A DNA stretch of 38,469 nt from contig NZ_BMCF01000012.1 in NCBI RefSeq assembly GCF_014635045.1, forward strand, positions 1 through 38,469, read 5' to 3'. The stretch comes from Staphylococcus nepalensis (GTDB lineage: Bacteria > Bacillota > Bacilli > Staphylococcales > Staphylococcaceae). How positions within the stretch are numbered: position 1 is the stretch's first letter; every line of letters begins with the position of its first letter. A model generated the notes under the pieces. That model had not been told where the DNA came from and did not search any database. It saw only the letters and a program-made list of their open reading frames with translations. Positions 11,974 through 24,624 of the stretch are shown piece after piece. A program made the position numbers and the translations under genes.

Positions 11974-12372
11974 TTAGCGTCTAGTGCCTTTTCCGCCACG
12001 TCTAGATTCAGTTTGACGTTTAATAGAAGTTAGCTTATCTTCGCTATCTTTTAAGAAGTTTGTTAATTTCTTTTCAAAATCCTCACCTTTAGGCTGAGAT
12101 TGTTTATGATTTGGTTTGTTTTGAGGTCTACGTGGACGATCTTTTGCTTTTTTAATTGATAAACTAATTTTTCCGTCATCAGCAATTGAAAGCACTTTAA
12201 CTTCAACTTCCTCACCAACAGATAAGTGATCCTCTACGTTTTCAACGTAATTATCTGCAACTTCACTTATGTGAACTAAGCCACTTTTTCCTTCTGGAAG
12301 CTCGACGAAAGCGCCAAACTTTTTAATTCCAGTGACTTTACCTTTAAGCTTGTTTCCTACTTCGATTGACAT
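11974..12372 (-). CDS. yabR: S1-domain RNA-binding protein YabR
   Basis: A 132-residue protein. Residues 1-75 form an S1 RNA-binding domain (VGNKLKGKVTGIKKFGAFVEL, GKSGLVHISEVADNYV, VKVLSIADDGKISLSIK), followed by a basic, disordered tail ending in RRGGKGTRR. S1 proteins of this type (YabR/GSP13) associate with ribosomes or mRNA in Firmicutes; the exact role is not established. GGGAGGA precedes the ATG. It follows divIC as in B. subtilis. Confidence 0.9.
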   Translation of the reverse strand: MSIEVGNKLKGKVTGIKKFGAFVELPEGKSGLVHISEVADNYVENVEDHLSVGEEVEVKVLSIADDGKISLSIKKAKDRPRRPQNKPNHKQSQPKGEDFEKKLTNFLKDSEDKLTSIKRQTESRRGGKGTRR

Positions 12373-12472
12373 ATTATAAATAAATCCTCCCGATTTGTTT
12401 CGATTTTAATCCTATTATATGCCTGTTTGCATAAATTAACAATGGTATAATGATGCAAAAAATTAATTTCAA

Positions 12473-12874
12473 TTATTTACTATCTTTTTTATCTTTAGAT
12501 TTAGAGTCAGACTTATTATCGCTAGGCAATTTAAAAATAACTTCCCCGTCGTTACTTAAATAGTAATCATCTCGTGCAACTTTTTCAATATAATCTTTAT
12601 CATTCAAATTATTTAATTGCTCCTTCAACGCTAATTCTTCATCTTGTTGTTTTTGATATTTTTGTTCTTTTTGTTGACGTTCGGCTGCATCTTCACTATT
12701 ACTTTGTTTTTGAGTGACAAGCATTACAGATAAAATAATGATAATGAGTAGTAAGATACCGCCAAATAAAGTGATACGTCTGCGAATGACACGTTTTCTC
12801 GTTTGTTTTTGTTGCTTTTTTTTATTTTCTGATGAAGTATACGTATTCCCTATATTTTCAACTTTTTTACTCAA
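12473..12874 (-). CDS. divIC: Cell-division protein DivIC
   Basis: DivIC is a single-pass septal protein that joins DivIB and FtsL in the division complex regulating septal peptidoglycan synthesis. The 133-residue product has a basic cytoplasmic start, one membrane segment (ITLFGGILLLIIIILSVMLV, about residues 35-54), and an extracellular coiled-coil (QQKEQKYQKQQDEELALKEQ) followed by the family motif DYIEKVARDDYYLSNDGEVIF. I choose the TTG at 12874 (MSKKVENIG), which follows GAGGTG by about 7 bases. The in-frame ATG at 12910 would overlap rqcP and adds 12 residues absent from staphylococcal DivIC. Confidence 0.92.
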   Translation of the reverse strand: MSKKVENIGNTYTSSENKKKQQKQTRKRVIRRRITLFGGILLLIIIILSVMLVTQKQSNSEDAAERQQKEQKYQKQQDEELALKEQLNNLNDKDYIEKVARDDYYLSNDGEVIFKLPSDNKSDSKSKDKKDSK

Positions 12875-12899
12875 TTGCTTGTCACCTCTCTTTCTATAT

Positions 12900-13163
12900 T
12901 TATATTTCACTTACTTTTTCTTCTTTAATTAATTCGTACATGCCTTTTGCATTTTCTTTCGTTGCATGTTCACTTAATCCTGTTACTTTAATTGTTACCA
13001 CTTTTTGCCCAAATCGAACAACAAGTTCGTCAGATTCTTTAACATCTGTGCCTGCTTTAGCAACTGATCCATTGACAGTGACACGTCCTTGGTCACTGAT
13101 TTCTTTTGCCAACGTACGACGTTTTACCAACCTTGAAACTTTAAGATATTTATCTAATCTCAT
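12900..13163 (-). CDS. rqcP: S4-domain ribosome-quality-control factor RqcP (YabO)
   Basis: An 87-residue protein, essentially one S4 RNA-binding domain (MRLDKYLKVSRLVKRRTLAKE, DQGRVTVNGSVAKAG, ESDELVVRF). In B. subtilis the orthologue YabO/RqcP binds stalled 50S subunits with RqcH and supports C-terminal alanine tailing. The ATG follows AAGGAGG by eight bases, and the gene overlaps the yabN/mazG 3' end by 14 bases. Function is taken from the orthologue. Confidence 0.92.
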   Translation of the reverse strand: MRLDKYLKVSRLVKRRTLAKEISDQGRVTVNGSVAKAGTDVKESDELVVRFGQKVVTIKVTGLSEHATKENAKGMYELIKEEKVSEI

Positions 13164-14352
13164 CCCTTTTCCCTCCTTGCTCTAAAATTTGCTTTAAGTC
13201 CGCTTCACTTAATGACATATTTTTGGTTTTATCATACAACGCTAAGAAGTGGTCTGCAAATACTTTTTCAAACTTAACACGTTGTTTCTTTCCTTCTTTC
13301 GATTTCGCATCGGACCATATATTTTTTAAATCTTCTTCCGTTTCTGCTTTAGCATCATTAAAAACATGTGGGTGTCTGCGTATCATTTTTTCTGAAAGAC
13401 TTTGAATCACTTCGTATATATCGATGTAACCTTCTTTTTTACCTATACTTGCATGGAGCAACACCTGTAAAAGTATATCTCCTAACTCTTCAATCATATG
13501 CCAGTCATCTTCATTATCGATGGCTTCAAATAATTCAAATGTTTCTTCCAATAAATAACGTTTTAACGTGTGATGTGTTTGCACTTTATCCCATGGACAG
13601 CCTGTTTCCTCATCCACAAGTCGTTCTATAATACTAACTGCGTAGTCAAAATCACTATAATATGCTACTTCTTTTTCAACTTTCGGAATAAATACACTGG
13701 TTATGTTATTAAAAGCGTCGCTATAATGGTCTAATTCGTATAAAGGCGTGGCAATTACGTTGGCCTTGTTGTTTCTGGCTCCGTCCACAATATATACCAT
13801 TTGTTCATCACTATAGCGTTCCATCAATGTTACTTTTAAATCGCCAGCAACCATCGAACTATAAACTTGCGTAACCAATGTATGTGTTCGGATATTCAGC
13901 TGTTCAGTTTGTATATCTGTTGTATCTAACATGGTAAAGCCATCATTCGGGTCAACTTTTATAGCTTCAAATATATCGTCTATAAAACTTTTTCCGCCTA
14001 AAATTTCAACTTCAACATCAGCATGTGTTTGGGCATATTGCTCTAATTTCACTGTCGTCGTTTCAGCTACACGCGGATGACCCGGCACCGTATATACAAT
14101 GTCGCGTTCATTTACAGCGCTTATTAATTGCGACACAATTGATTCATACACTTCTTCAAAGGATTGGTTGTTTTGATATGCTTGGTCAAAACTATCGAAT
14201 TGAATACCTTCCATCGTTAAGTCTTGAATAACTGGATGCTCTAATGTACGTGTATATACTAACGTTTGTTGTTTTAAAAATTTATAAATACCTAAAGGTA
14301 AATCATCTACACCATAATTGCCTAGCCCAACAATTGTGATTTTATTTGTCAT
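13150..14352 (-). CDS. yabN: Tetrapyrrole-methylase / MazG pyrophosphohydrolase fusion (YabN)
   Basis: A two-domain protein of 400 residues. The N-terminal half is a SAM-dependent tetrapyrrole-methylase fold (ITIVGLGNYGVDDLPLGIYKFL, IVYTVPGHPRVAETT). The C-terminal half (from about residue 245) is MazG, with CPWDKVQTHHTLKRYLLEETFE, where EExxE binds metal, and EELGDILLQVLLH. MazG enzymes hydrolyse nucleoside triphosphates to monophosphates and are thought to clean up aberrant nucleotides. The role of the methylase domain in this family is unknown. Its ATG shares one base with the upstream flippase stop. Confidence 0.94.
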   Translation of the reverse strand: MTNKITIVGLGNYGVDDLPLGIYKFLKQQTLVYTRTLEHPVIQDLTMEGIQFDSFDQAYQNNQSFEEVYESIVSQLISAVNERDIVYTVPGHPRVAETTTVKLEQYAQTHADVEVEILGGKSFIDDIFEAIKVDPNDGFTMLDTTDIQTEQLNIRTHTLVTQVYSSMVAGDLKVTLMERYSDEQMVYIVDGARNNKANVIATPLYELDHYSDAFNNITSVFIPKVEKEVAYYSDFDYAVSIIERLVDEETGCPWDKVQTHHTLKRYLLEETFELFEAIDNEDDWHMIEELGDILLQVLLHASIGKKEGYIDIYEVIQSLSEKMIRRHPHVFNDAKAETEEDLKNIWSDAKSKEGKKQRVKFEKVFADHFLALYDKTKNMSLSEADLKQILEQGGKRDEIR

Positions 14353-15890
14353 TAACGTTTCCCTCTTTTCATGTGGAATAGCTTATCTCCAAAAGGTAAA
14401 TGCTTAAGTTCTCTAAAGCTTAATAAATTCAGACGTACAATAGCAAATATCACCACACTTATGCCCATAAATGCTGCTATCGCTAACTCAACTAATCCTT
14501 CAACTCTTCCTTCACCTGGGATAAGAAGTAATACAATTTGTACGGCAAACGATAGCATCACCATTGTGAGCAGTAATTTAAAGATAAATTTTTGCATCGC
14601 TTGAAAATGATACGCTTTTAATACTTGGATATGCAATATCCAAACAAATACAATAAGTGATAGTACAGTACTCAGACTTGCGCCTATTATTGAAAGTTGC
14701 GGTATTAACACAAGGTTTAATATCGTTTTAATAACAATGCCAGCGCAGAACGCTAATAATATCATTCTCACTTGATTTTTCACTTGTAGTAACGCAATAT
14801 CCATCATTATGAGAGACACACATATGACTGTAAGCATATAAATTGAAAGCGTTCCGTTTAAGCTATCGTTTTTAAAAAACACATGGTTCATGATTGGAAG
14901 CAAATTGATTAAACCAACGGCAGCTGACACACTAAATAAGATGGTTATCTTTATAGACGCATTAGCATAACGATTCATGCGCATATATTGTTTCGTTTTT
15001 ATCGCATCAGTCAGTAGTGGAATAAGCACAAAACAAAATGTAGTTGTTACAATCAAACCCATCTGAATAAATGAAGCGCCTCGGTCAAAAATTCCTTTTT
15101 GAACTGTAGCTGCTTCAAAACCTAGGCCCATATACTGAAGTGAACGTATTATTGTAAAGCTATCAACTACTTGCCATACAATAACAATCAATTGACTTAC
15201 TGCAAAAACGATAATTCCAAGCGTTAATTTTTTCCAAGCTACATGGTTTCCTGTATATGTGCGTGTTAATTTAAATGGTCTGCGTTGTATCAGAAATAGG
15301 CTTGAAACTAAAAAACCTATTGCAGAGCCAAGAATCGCTAATGTACCCGCTTGGTAAATATCCCATGACTGACTTGCGAACATCACGATAGCAGCCATTA
15401 TAATTGCTACACGAATAAACTGCTCTATTACCTGTGAAATAGCTGGCGTGTTCATATGTCGGTGCGCCTGGTAATACCCACGATATACACCGAGGACACC
15501 AACAAATAAAAAGCTAACACTTGCCGCTCTTAACATGGGTGCTAAATTGATATCTCCCATCAGTAGTGCCACCCAATGGGCACAAATGAACATTAGAAAG
15601 AAAAATACAATACCTATATATTGCAACCTTAGTAATACGCGAGTGTATTGACTGGCTTGACCGTTCACACCGAAAGTTTGAGTTACAGCACTTGGGATTG
15701 CATTCATTGTTAAAATAACGCCTAATGCTACAATTGGATAAACTTGTTGGTAAGCGTATAATCCCTCGTCCCCTAGTATATTTTGATATGGAACGCGATA
15801 CAAAGCACTAAGTACCTTGACGATAATAAGTGCTATCGTAAGTACAACGACACCATTAAAAGTATTTGGTGTGTCAAATTTAGTTTTCAT
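14352..15890 (-). CDS. SpoVB/MurJ-type polysaccharide flippase (YabM)
   Basis: A 512-residue integral membrane protein with about 14 predicted membrane segments, of the MOP (MATE-like) flippase superfamily, SpoVB/YabM branch. The N-terminal block [42 protein letters not shown] is typical: arginine and charged residues before the second segment, then GLYAYQ. Relatives move lipid-linked cell-envelope precursors across the membrane; the substrate here cannot be told. Although related to a sporulation protein, it is kept in non-sporulating staphylococci. Its start lies 11 bases inside the mfd 3' end with little Shine-Dalgarno sequence, suggesting coupling to mfd translation. Confidence 0.92.
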   Translation of the reverse strand: MKTKFDTPNTFNGVVVLTIALIIVKVLSALYRVPYQNILGDEGLYAYQQVYPIVALGVILTMNAIPSAVTQTFGVNGQASQYTRVLLRLQYIGIVFFFLMFICAHWVALLMGDINLAPMLRAASVSFLFVGVLGVYRGYYQAHRHMNTPAISQVIEQFIRVAIIMAAIVMFASQSWDIYQAGTLAILGSAIGFLVSSLFLIQRRPFKLTRTYTGNHVAWKKLTLGIIVFAVSQLIVIVWQVVDSFTIIRSLQYMGLGFEAATVQKGIFDRGASFIQMGLIVTTTFCFVLIPLLTDAIKTKQYMRMNRYANASIKITILFSVSAAVGLINLLPIMNHVFFKNDSLNGTLSIYMLTVICVSLIMMDIALLQVKNQVRMILLAFCAGIVIKTILNLVLIPQLSIIGASLSTVLSLIVFVWILHIQVLKAYHFQAMQKFIFKLLLTMVMLSFAVQIVLLLIPGEGRVEGLVELAIAAFMGISVVIFAIVRLNLLSFRELKHLPFGDKLFHMKRGKR

Positions 15891-18800
15891 CCGGTATAAC
15901 CATACTTTCTTCTAAACATTTTGCTAAGAATTTTAAGTTATCTAACCAAGCTTTACCTTTATTTAACGTCACTTTCATTTTACCATCTTGAACGCCAACT
16001 TTCATTGCACGCCCTAAAGGTTGTGTTTGTTTAAAGAGTGTTTCACCATTTATATCAGTAGTCCCTTTTTCAGATAAATCAATTTCAATTTTTTTACCCA
16101 TATCTTTAATTAGTGTTACTCCTGCGTGCAATGCATATACTTTAATTTCCATCATTTCTAATAATCTTTCAACTTCAACAGGATAGTCGTTGAAGCGGTC
16201 TATGAGCTCATCTTTAATGTCCATCAATTGTGATTTTGTTTCAATTTTACGCAGTTTTTTATAAATTTCAATTTTAGCCTGTTCATTTGGAATATATTCT
16301 GCTGGTAAATAAGCATCAATATTTAATTCTATTTCAACTTCTGGTACGTCAGGTTTTTCTTCTTTAATACCGCGTTTTTCATTAACGGCTTCTTCTAACA
16401 TTTGGGAATATAAATCAAAGCCTACTGAATCAATAAACCCATGCTGTTGCTTACCTAAAAGGTTACCAGCACCACGAATATTCAAATCACGCATAGCGAT
16501 CTTAAAACCTGAACCTAATTCAGTGAATTCTTTAATTGCTTGTAATCTTTCTTCCGCAGTTTCTGATAACACTTTATTAGAAGGGTGTAAGAAATACGCA
16601 TAACCAATACGACTTGAGCGTCCCACGCGTCCTCGTAATTGATATAATTGACTAAGCCCAAATTTGTCAGCATCCTCAATAATTAAGGTGTTCGCATTTG
16701 GGACATCTACGCCCGTTTCAATTATTGTTGTTGTGACAAGAATATCAAATTCATGATTGATAAAACTCAACATAGTTTCTTCTAAGTCTCGTTCATTCAT
16801 TTGTCCATGCGCTACGCCAATATTGGCGTCTGGCATTAACATTTGTAACTGTTCTCGTTTCTCATAAATCGATTGGACTTTATTATATAAATAAAACACT
16901 TGTCCATCTCTTGAAAGTTCTCTTTCCAAAGCTTCTTTAATAAAATTCATATTTTGTTCTAACACATAAGTTTGGACTGGAAAACGATTTTCTGGTGGTG
17001 TTTCGATCACTGATAAATCACGAACACCTAACATACTCATATGCAACGTTCTTGGGATAGGCGTTGCTGTTAGCGTTAATACATCAACATTGGCCTTAAG
17101 TGATTTAATTTTTTCCTTATGTCGCACACCAAATCGTTGTTCTTCGTCGACAATTAATAATCCTAAATCCTTATAATGGATATCTTTACCTAATAGTTTG
17201 TGTGTACCTACAACAATATCCACCTCACCTGATTTCAAACCTTCTTTAACTTCTTTAACTTCTTTGGTAGTTCTAAATCTACTAATGAGTTGAATTTCTA
17301 TTGGGAAATCTTGCATACGTTCTATTAACGTTTCATAATGTTGTTGCGCTAATATTGTCGTAGGCACAAGGAATGCTACCTGCTTACCTTCCATAACTGC
17401 TTTAAACGCTGCTCGAACGGCGACTTCTGTTTTACCGTAACCAACATCACCGCATAACAGTCTGTCCATTGGTCGCTCAACTTCCATATCTTGCTTAATT
17501 TCTTCAATCGATTTTCCTTGGTCGGGTGTCAATTCATAAGGGAAATCTATTTCAAAATCATTTTGCTGTGGTGTATCTGGCCCATATTTATACCCAACTG
17601 ACATTTCTCTTTCTTTATATAGTTCTATTAATTCATCAGCCATATCTTCAACATTTTGTTGAACCTTGGCTTTTGTTTTTTTCCATTCGGTGCCCCCGAG
17701 TTTGTTTAACTTGGGTGACTTGTCTTCGGAAGCCACGTATTTTTGTACTTGATCCATTTGATCGACGGGTACAAATAATTGGTCGGTTCCTTTATATTGC
17801 AGTTTGATATAATCTTTATGAACGCCTCCAACTTCAAGGGTTTCAACACCTAAATATTTACCGACACCATGATGCACGTGGACCACAAAATCTCCAACTT
17901 TTAAATCTTGATAGGATTTAATTTTCTCTGCATTGGTTAATTTTTTATGTTGTTTCGCTTTTTTCTTCTGCTTAGATTTAAAAAGCTCACGTTCTGTTAC
18001 AACGGCTAACTGCATATAAGGTAATTCAAAACCTTCTGACAAACTACCTTCAGTGATAATTGCGCTACCACCTTCAACCTGTGGGCTTGGTGTATCGATA
18101 AACGTTGGTATATGCATTTCATTTAACATTGATTGGATGCGCTCTTTTTTTAATTCAGTTTCTGCTAATACGATGACAGTATAATCATTCTGAATAAAAC
18201 GCTGAAATTCTGAACGCATAATATCATATTGACCGTAAAATTGTTGTACCGGTTTACAAGAAAACTTAATGATATCATTCAATTCTACAGACATGGTCGT
18301 AGTAAATAGCGTAAAGTACGTGACTGGATATTGTTTTAATAAAGATTCAAAACCATCATATTGTAAAAAGTTTTGACCCATAAACCCTTTACCACTCTCG
18401 ATTAAACCTTGCATAAATTCATCCGCTTCAGAAATCAGGTTTGTTTCTGTTTCTTTAATACGATTGTATTCATCAACAGCAACTATGGCATCATCTTTGA
18501 AATAATCAATAATGGTTGCAGGTTCTTCATACATAAACGCTACAAGCCTACGTAGTACTTGATGATCAAATAAAGAAGATTCAAACAGCTGAAAGCTTTC
18601 ATAAGTCTCTTTCAAATCATTACGTACTGATTTATCTATTTTAGGACGCGTATATTCATATGCTTCTTTTAACTTTAATTTTGTATGTTTCAATACATCA
18701 TCAGTAATGATATAATCACTGGCCGTTGTGATTTCTACTTGATCTAAATTAGCCTCTGAGCGTTGTGTTTCCACATCAAAGTGGCGAATAGAATCTACTT

Positions 18801-19392
18801 CTGTATCGAACAGTTCAATTCGTACAGGCATGCCTATCAATGGGTATATATCAATAATCCCCCCACGTAAAGAAAATTCCCCAATATGTGAGACAACGCT
18901 TTCTCTTCGATATCCCATGTTCACAAGTTTATTTAAAAATTCATCAATGTCTATATCGTCGCCAATAGCTAGTCTAAGTTGATGCGATTGCCACATTTCA
19001 ACTGGTGTTAACCACTTTTTCAATCCGTTTAAAGGCACGATAAACAAGCCTCTCTTTTCTTGAGCAAGCGCAGTTAATGTGCGCACACGTTCACTCATAA
19101 ATTGAGGGCTTTGTGTTGAAAATTCTTCTGTCATAATATCTTGCATTGGATATTTGTATATATCATCAGCGTCTATATATTGAAGCAAATCGCTTTCTAA
19201 CTTATCGGCTTGATATAAGTTATTTGTTATCACAAGCATTTGTTTAGGACTGTGAATAAACTTTTCAGCTATAATGGTCGCTTTGGCAGAACTAGATAAT
19301 CCTGTTACTAATACATTTTCTTCACCAAATACTGCATTCAATTCTTGGTAACGTTTATCTTCTTTAATATATTCTGTAATTATTGATTTCAC
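15880..19392 (-). CDS. mfd: Transcription-repair coupling factor Mfd
   Basis: Mfd is a DNA translocase that removes RNA polymerase stalled at lesions and recruits UvrA. The 1170-residue product has the UvrB-like N-terminal region (about residues 1-350), the RNA-polymerase interaction domain with [18 protein letters not shown] (about 500-517), Walker [12 protein letters not shown] (about 648-658), the DEEQ box [23 protein letters not shown], and the TRG region ([23 protein letters not shown]). A C-terminal UvrA-masking domain follows. The start codon is GTG, overlapping the pth stop by four bases (GTGA). It is full length with no break. Confidence 0.98.
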   Translation of the reverse strand: MKSIITEYIKEDKRYQELNAVFGEENVLVTGLSSSAKATIIAEKFIHSPKQMLVITNNLYQADKLESDLLQYIDADDIYKYPMQDIMTEEFSTQSPQFMSERVRTLTALAQEKRGLFIVPLNGLKKWLTPVEMWQSHQLRLAIGDDIDIDEFLNKLVNMGYRRESVVSHIGEFSLRGGIIDIYPLIGMPVRIELFDTEVDSIRHFDVETQRSEANLDQVEITTASDYIITDDVLKHTKLKLKEAYEYTRPKIDKSVRNDLKETYESFQLFESSLFDHQVLRRLVAFMYEEPATIIDYFKDDAIVAVDEYNRIKETETNLISEADEFMQGLIESGKGFMGQNFLQYDGFESLLKQYPVTYFTLFTTTMSVELNDIIKFSCKPVQQFYGQYDIMRSEFQRFIQNDYTVIVLAETELKKERIQSMLNEMHIPTFIDTPSPQVEGGSAIITEGSLSEGFELPYMQLAVVTERELFKSKQKKKAKQHKKLTNAEKIKSYQDLKVGDFVVHVHHGVGKYLGVETLEVGGVHKDYIKLQYKGTDQLFVPVDQMDQVQKYVASEDKSPKLNKLGGTEWKKTKAKVQQNVEDMADELIELYKEREMSVGYKYGPDTPQQNDFEIDFPYELTPDQGKSIEEIKQDMEVERPMDRLLCGDVGYGKTEVAVRAAFKAVMEGKQVAFLVPTTILAQQHYETLIERMQDFPIEIQLISRFRTTKEVKEVKEGLKSGEVDIVVGTHKLLGKDIHYKDLGLLIVDEEQRFGVRHKEKIKSLKANVDVLTLTATPIPRTLHMSMLGVRDLSVIETPPENRFPVQTYVLEQNMNFIKEALERELSRDGQVFYLYNKVQSIYEKREQLQMLMPDANIGVAHGQMNERDLEETMLSFINHEFDILVTTTIIETGVDVPNANTLIIEDADKFGLSQLYQLRGRVGRSSRIGYAYFLHPSNKVLSETAEERLQAIKEFTELGSGFKIAMRDLNIRGAGNLLGKQQHGFIDSVGFDLYSQMLEEAVNEKRGIKEEKPDVPEVEIELNIDAYLPAEYIPNEQAKIEIYKKLRKIETKSQLMDIKDELIDRFNDYPVEVERLLEMMEIKVYALHAGVTLIKDMGKKIEIDLSEKGTTDINGETLFKQTQPLGRAMKVGVQDGKMKVTLNKGKAWLDNLKFLAKCLEESMVIPDEN

Positions 19393-19961
19393 TTGACCTC
19401 ACCATTAAACTCATTCATCACATGATCAAAACGAGCGCTTTCAATATATGCTTCTACTGCACGTGCTGAATGTTCTATTACTTTATTCATTGTTTCCATT
19501 TCTTGTTTTGTAAACCTTTGTAAAACATAATCAACGATAGACATGCCATTGGAAGGACGATCCACTCCTATTCTAATACGTTTAAATTGATCTGTACCTA
19601 AAGATTGTATAATCGATTTCATACCGTTATGACCACCAGCGCTTCCTTTTTGTCGCAAGCGAATCTCACCTTGTGGTAAATCTAAATCATCATATAGTAC
19701 GAGTAAATCGTCTACATCAATATCATAATACTTCATCAGCGGGCCTACTGCTTCACCAGATAAATTCATCATCGTCATCGGTTCAATAAACATAACTTTT
19801 TCACCCGCTAAACGTTCTATGGTATAAGCACCTTTATATTTTTGTTTATCTAATTTAAATTGGTTTTGTTCTAACATATAATCAACGACTTCAAACCCAA
19901 TATTATGTTTGGTTTGCTCGAAGCGTTTGCCTATATTGCCTAAACCTACAATACATTTCAT
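19389..19961 (-). CDS. pth: Peptidyl-tRNA hydrolase
   Basis: Pth frees tRNA from peptidyl-tRNAs released from ribosomes. The 190-residue product has the family blocks [23 protein letters not shown] (containing the catalytic His and Asn), [47 protein letters not shown] and [14 protein letters not shown] lies 7 bases before the ATG. It heads a tightly packed run (pth, mfd, flippase, yabN, rqcP, divIC) in which neighbours overlap or are separated by a few bases. Confidence 0.97.
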   Translation of the reverse strand: MKCIVGLGNIGKRFEQTKHNIGFEVVDYMLEQNQFKLDKQKYKGAYTIERLAGEKVMFIEPMTMMNLSGEAVGPLMKYYDIDVDDLLVLYDDLDLPQGEIRLRQKGSAGGHNGMKSIIQSLGTDQFKRIRIGVDRPSNGMSIVDYVLQRFTKQEMETMNKVIEHSARAVEAYIESARFDHVMNEFNGEVK

Positions 19962-20062
19962 TACGTTACCTCCAATAATTATTAATCGTCATATATTTTT
20001 GTTATTTTGTAACTTTATCATGTCACTCATTTTTGTAATCATATCATTCACTATATTAACAT

Positions 20063-20097
20063 AAAAAAACACCAGCTTAACGAATTAAGCATGGTGC
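20063..20097 (-). terminator. rplY terminator
   Basis: The minus strand reads CACCA-GCTTAA-TTCG-TTAAGC-TGGTG (one bulge) followed by seven T residues: a near-perfect 11-bp stem with a stable UUCG-type tetraloop. It lies 60 bases past the rplY stop. Confidence 0.93.
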
Positions 20098-20157
20098 TTT
20101 TATAAGGATATGTTTTCTTTATTGAAATCGTGTGTCATAAAGAAGGGGTTAAGAGAA

Positions 20158-20805
20158 TTATTCTTCTTCTTTTTCTTCTTTATCTTCACCTACAACTTCA
20201 GGCTCTTCAGTTGTTGATTCGCCTTCCATTGCTTCGATTTCTTCTTCTGTAGGTTCTTCAGTTGGAGGAACTACAGTAACTACTGAGTCTTCAGGATCAT
20301 TTTCAATTGTGAAATCACCTGAAACTTTAATGTCTGCTACTGTGTAGCTATCGTTGATTTCTAATGCACTAATGTCAACTTCAATTGACTCAGGGATATT
20401 ATCTGGCGTAGCAGTTACTTCAAGATCGAATAGTGGTTGTTCAACAACGCCACCTTCTTTAGCGCCTACTGCTTCACCAACTAGTTGAACTGGTACTTCA
20501 ACAGTACGTTCTTCGCTCATATTGATTGCTAAGAAGTCAATGTGAGTGATCTGGTTTTTAAGTGGGTCGAATTGGTAGTCTGAAACCATTACTTTAATTG
20601 TTTTAGAACCTACGCCTAATTCGATAACACCGTTACGTCCAACTTCACGGATAACTTTGATAAATTCTACTTCGTCAACTTTAACTGAAGTATTTTTTGT
20701 ACCGTAACCATATACGATTGCAGGTACTTTACCAATTTTTCTAAGTGTTTTAAGGTCTGAACGTGTTTGTTTACCTTGACGAATAATTGACTTTAATGAA
20801 GCCAT
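20158..20805 (-). CDS. rplY: 50S ribosomal protein L25 (Ctc family)
   Basis: L25/Ctc binds 5S rRNA in the large subunit. The 215-residue product has the 5S-binding N-terminal beta-barrel domain ([30 protein letters not shown], about residues 1-95), the TL5/Ctc C-terminal domain (about 100-185) and a very acidic tail ending EDKEEKEEE. The start is the ATG at 20805 (MASLKS), 7 bases after AAAGGTGG; an ATG at 20823 lies upstream of that ribosome-binding site. It has its own SigA-like promoter overlapping the prs stop, a structured leader and a strong terminator, so it is a single-gene unit. I see no SigB promoter, unlike B. subtilis ctc. Confidence 0.97.
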   Translation of the reverse strand: MASLKSIIRQGKQTRSDLKTLRKIGKVPAIVYGYGTKNTSVKVDEVEFIKVIREVGRNGVIELGVGSKTIKVMVSDYQFDPLKNQITHIDFLAINMSEERTVEVPVQLVGEAVGAKEGGVVEQPLFDLEVTATPDNIPESIEVDISALEINDSYTVADIKVSGDFTIENDPEDSVVTVVPPTEEPTEEEIEAMEGESTTEEPEVVGEDKEEKEEE

Positions 20806-20823
20806 ATTATTTCCACCTTTCAT

Positions 20824-20914
20824 TTTTTGTTCTTATCATCTGAATAAGAACCCCTCACTTGCCCATCAACATGATGTTGCTTGCAAGTGTTTATTAAGTC
20901 GTGAAATCACGAAC
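20824..20914 (-). promoter_or_regulatory. Structured leader of rplY
   Basis: Between the probable transcription start and the rplY ribosome-binding site are three consecutive hairpins: CGTGA/TCACG (20898-20914), CACTTGC/GCAAGTG with an inner CAAC/GTTG (20856-20889), and GTTCTTAT/ATAAGAAC (20829-20851). None is followed by a T-run, so they are not terminators. The last ends about 20 bases before the start codon. Autogenous control by L25 is an inference from position. Confidence 0.5.
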
Positions 20915-20920
20915 GGAACA

Positions 20921-20949
20921 ATTATATATCTATTTGGTTAATTAGTCAA
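20921..20949 (-). promoter_or_regulatory. rplY promoter
   Basis: The minus strand carries TTGACT (20944-20949) and TATAAT (20921-20926) with a 17-base spacer, an almost ideal SigA promoter. The -35 overlaps the last codons and stop of prs (TTTGACTAA). The start would be near 20914. Confidence 0.8.
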
Positions 20950-21907
20950 ATAGTACACTAACAGATTCTCTTTCGTAGACACGTATAATCGCTTGTGCTA
21001 ATAAGCCTGCTACTGATAATTCTTTAGTATTAGCTGGTTTACGTTTTTCATCTAATTGAATTGAATTTGTAACTACTAACTCTTTAATTGCTGAATTTTC
21101 AATACGTTCTCTAGCTGGGCCTGACAATACAGGGTGCGTACAGCACGCGTAAACATCTTTCGCACCTTTATCTTTTAATGCTTGTGCGGCTAATGTAATT
21201 GTACCAGCAGTATCAATGATATCATCAATAATAATTGCTGTGCGGCCTTCAATTTCACCAACAATATTCATTACTTCTGCTACATTCGGTTTAGGACGTC
21301 TTTTATCGATGATAGCGATTGGCGTTTTAAGTATGTCTGCAAGTTTACGTGCTCTTGTTACACCACCGTGATCTGGAGAAACTACAACACATTCTTCAGG
21401 GTCGATGTCTGTATCATTTTTAAAGTACTCTGCTAAAATTGGTACACCCATTAAGTGATCAATTGGCATATTGAAAAATCCTTGGATTTGTGGTGCGTGT
21501 AAATCTAGCGCAATCATACGATCTGCGCCGGCAGTTTCGATTAAGTTCGCCACTAGTTTCGCAGTAATTGGTTCACGACTACGCGCTTTTCTATCTTGGC
21601 GTGCATAACCATAATATGGCACTACGATATTAATATTCGCTGCTGAAGCACGTTTACAAGCATCGATCATAATTAATAATTCCATTAAATGTAAATTGAC
21701 TGGATTTGAAGTTGGTTGAATAATAAACACATCACAGCCACGAATGCTTTCTTCAATATTAATTTGAATTTCACCATCGCTAAAACGTTTTACAGAACAT
21801 TTTCCTAGTTCAATCCCAACATTATCTGCTACTTCCTGGGCCAATGGTTCGTTACCCTTTAAAGAAAATATTTTCAAAGCAGAATTCTTATACTCATTGT
21901 TTAACAT
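20942..21907 (-). CDS. prs: Ribose-phosphate pyrophosphokinase
   Basis: Prs makes PRPP from ribose 5-phosphate and ATP, feeding purine, pyrimidine, histidine and NAD synthesis, and so also HPRT and the PurR effector encoded in this window. The 321-residue product has the class I pattern: [72 protein letters not shown] and the PRPP loop [17 protein letters not shown] precedes the ATG. It follows glmU by 136 bases, the usual Bacillales order. Confidence 0.98.
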   Translation of the reverse strand: MLNNEYKNSALKIFSLKGNEPLAQEVADNVGIELGKCSVKRFSDGEIQINIEESIRGCDVFIIQPTSNPVNLHLMELLIMIDACKRASAANINIVVPYYGYARQDRKARSREPITAKLVANLIETAGADRMIALDLHAPQIQGFFNMPIDHLMGVPILAEYFKNDTDIDPEECVVVSPDHGGVTRARKLADILKTPIAIIDKRRPKPNVAEVMNIVGEIEGRTAIIIDDIIDTAGTITLAAQALKDKGAKDVYACCTHPVLSGPARERIENSAIKELVVTNSIQLDEKRKPANTKELSVAGLLAQAIIRVYERESVSVLFD

Positions 21908-22043
21908 TTATAGTCCTCCAATTAATTCATTCAATTAGTTTCGTTTGTAGACAAAATCACATTTATCCACATAAAAGTATCGTTTGAGGTCATTCCAACA
22001 TTTTGGTTAAATTCAAATGAATAGAACGGCCATCTAATCATGG

Positions 22044-23853
<1,810 letters not shown>

Positions 23854-24162
23854 TTAAGCTTCATCATTTGATTCTTCAGATGATTGAGCATTTTTATCAG
23901 GGATAACTTCATCAGTTTCGTCATAAACCTTCATAACCGCATCTTGAATCTCTTGTCTCATTTCTGAGTTAATTGGATGCGCGATATCTCGGAATTCACC
24001 ATCTGGTGTTCTTTTACTTGGCATTGCGACGAATAGACCTGAGTTGCCTTCAATCACTCTTAAATCATGTACAACAAATGATTCATCTAGCGTAATTGAA
24101 ACTAAAGCTTTCATTCTTCCATCTGTTTGTATCTTTCTAAGTCTTACATCTGTCACTTTCAT
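23854..24162 (-). CDS. spoVG: Nucleic-acid-binding regulator SpoVG
   Basis: A 102-residue SpoVG-family protein: [58 protein letters not shown], then an acidic tail. In staphylococci SpoVG binds DNA and/or RNA and influences capsule, virulence, drug-tolerance and cell-wall genes. It is co-transcribed with ridA (yabJ) in S. aureus as a SigB-dependent pair, and the same pairing is present here 70 bases after ridA. I did not find a convincing SigB promoter before ridA. Confidence 0.97.
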   Translation of the reverse strand: MKVTDVRLRKIQTDGRMKALVSITLDESFVVHDLRVIEGNSGLFVAMPSKRTPDGEFRDIAHPINSEMRQEIQDAVMKVYDETDEVIPDKNAQSSEESNDEA

Positions 24163-24232
24163 GTAGTGAGCCCCCCTAGTATCTCTTTGTTAGAAGCTTA
24201 ACAATTTCATCAAAAATTATAAATCCTTTTAG

Positions 24233-24607
24233 TTACTTCACTTCAGCTATTACTTCAATTTCAACTTTAACGTCTTTAGGCAATCTTGCGACTTCAACAC
24301 AACTTCTTGCAGGTTGATGTTCTGCAAAATATGTGCCATAGACTTCATTTATATTTTGAAATTCATTCATATCAGCAATGAATATCGTTGCTTTAATTAC
24401 TGAATCTATATGTGCCCCAGATTCGTTCAATACAACTTTCAAGTTTTCTAAAACTTGTTTAGTCTGTTCTTTTACATCGTCGCTGACAATTTCGCCATTT
24501 AAATTTAATGGAATTTGCCCAGATGTAAATACAAGCCCATTTACTACTGTAGCATGCGAGTATGGACCCAATGCTTCAGGTGCCTTTGAAGTGTTAACCA
24601 CTTTCAT
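24233..24607 (-). CDS. ridA: RidA family reactive intermediate deaminase (YabJ)
   Basis: RidA proteins hydrolyse reactive enamine/imine intermediates formed by PLP enzymes to the 2-keto acid and ammonia. The 124-residue product shows [27 protein letters not shown] and [23 protein letters not shown], with the conserved Arg that binds the substrate carboxylate. In B. subtilis yabJ lies next to purR and was first linked to purine regulation; the same neighbours are seen here. It starts 17 bases after purR and precedes spoVG. Confidence 0.95.
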   Translation of the reverse strand: MKVVNTSKAPEALGPYSHATVVNGLVFTSGQIPLNLNGEIVSDDVKEQTKQVLENLKVVLNESGAHIDSVIKATIFIADMNEFQNINEVYGTYFAEHQPARSCVEVARLPKDVKVEIEVIAEVK

Positions 24608-24624
24608 GATGTTGATCCGCTCCT

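Noticed and set aside
14352..15890. Interpretation of the flippase as a true sporulation gene, suggesting a spore former
   Set aside because: The sporulation genes that surround this block in Bacillus (for example yabG, sspF, spoVT-type, spoIIE) are absent, and the YabM/SpoVB family is common in non-sporulating Firmicutes.
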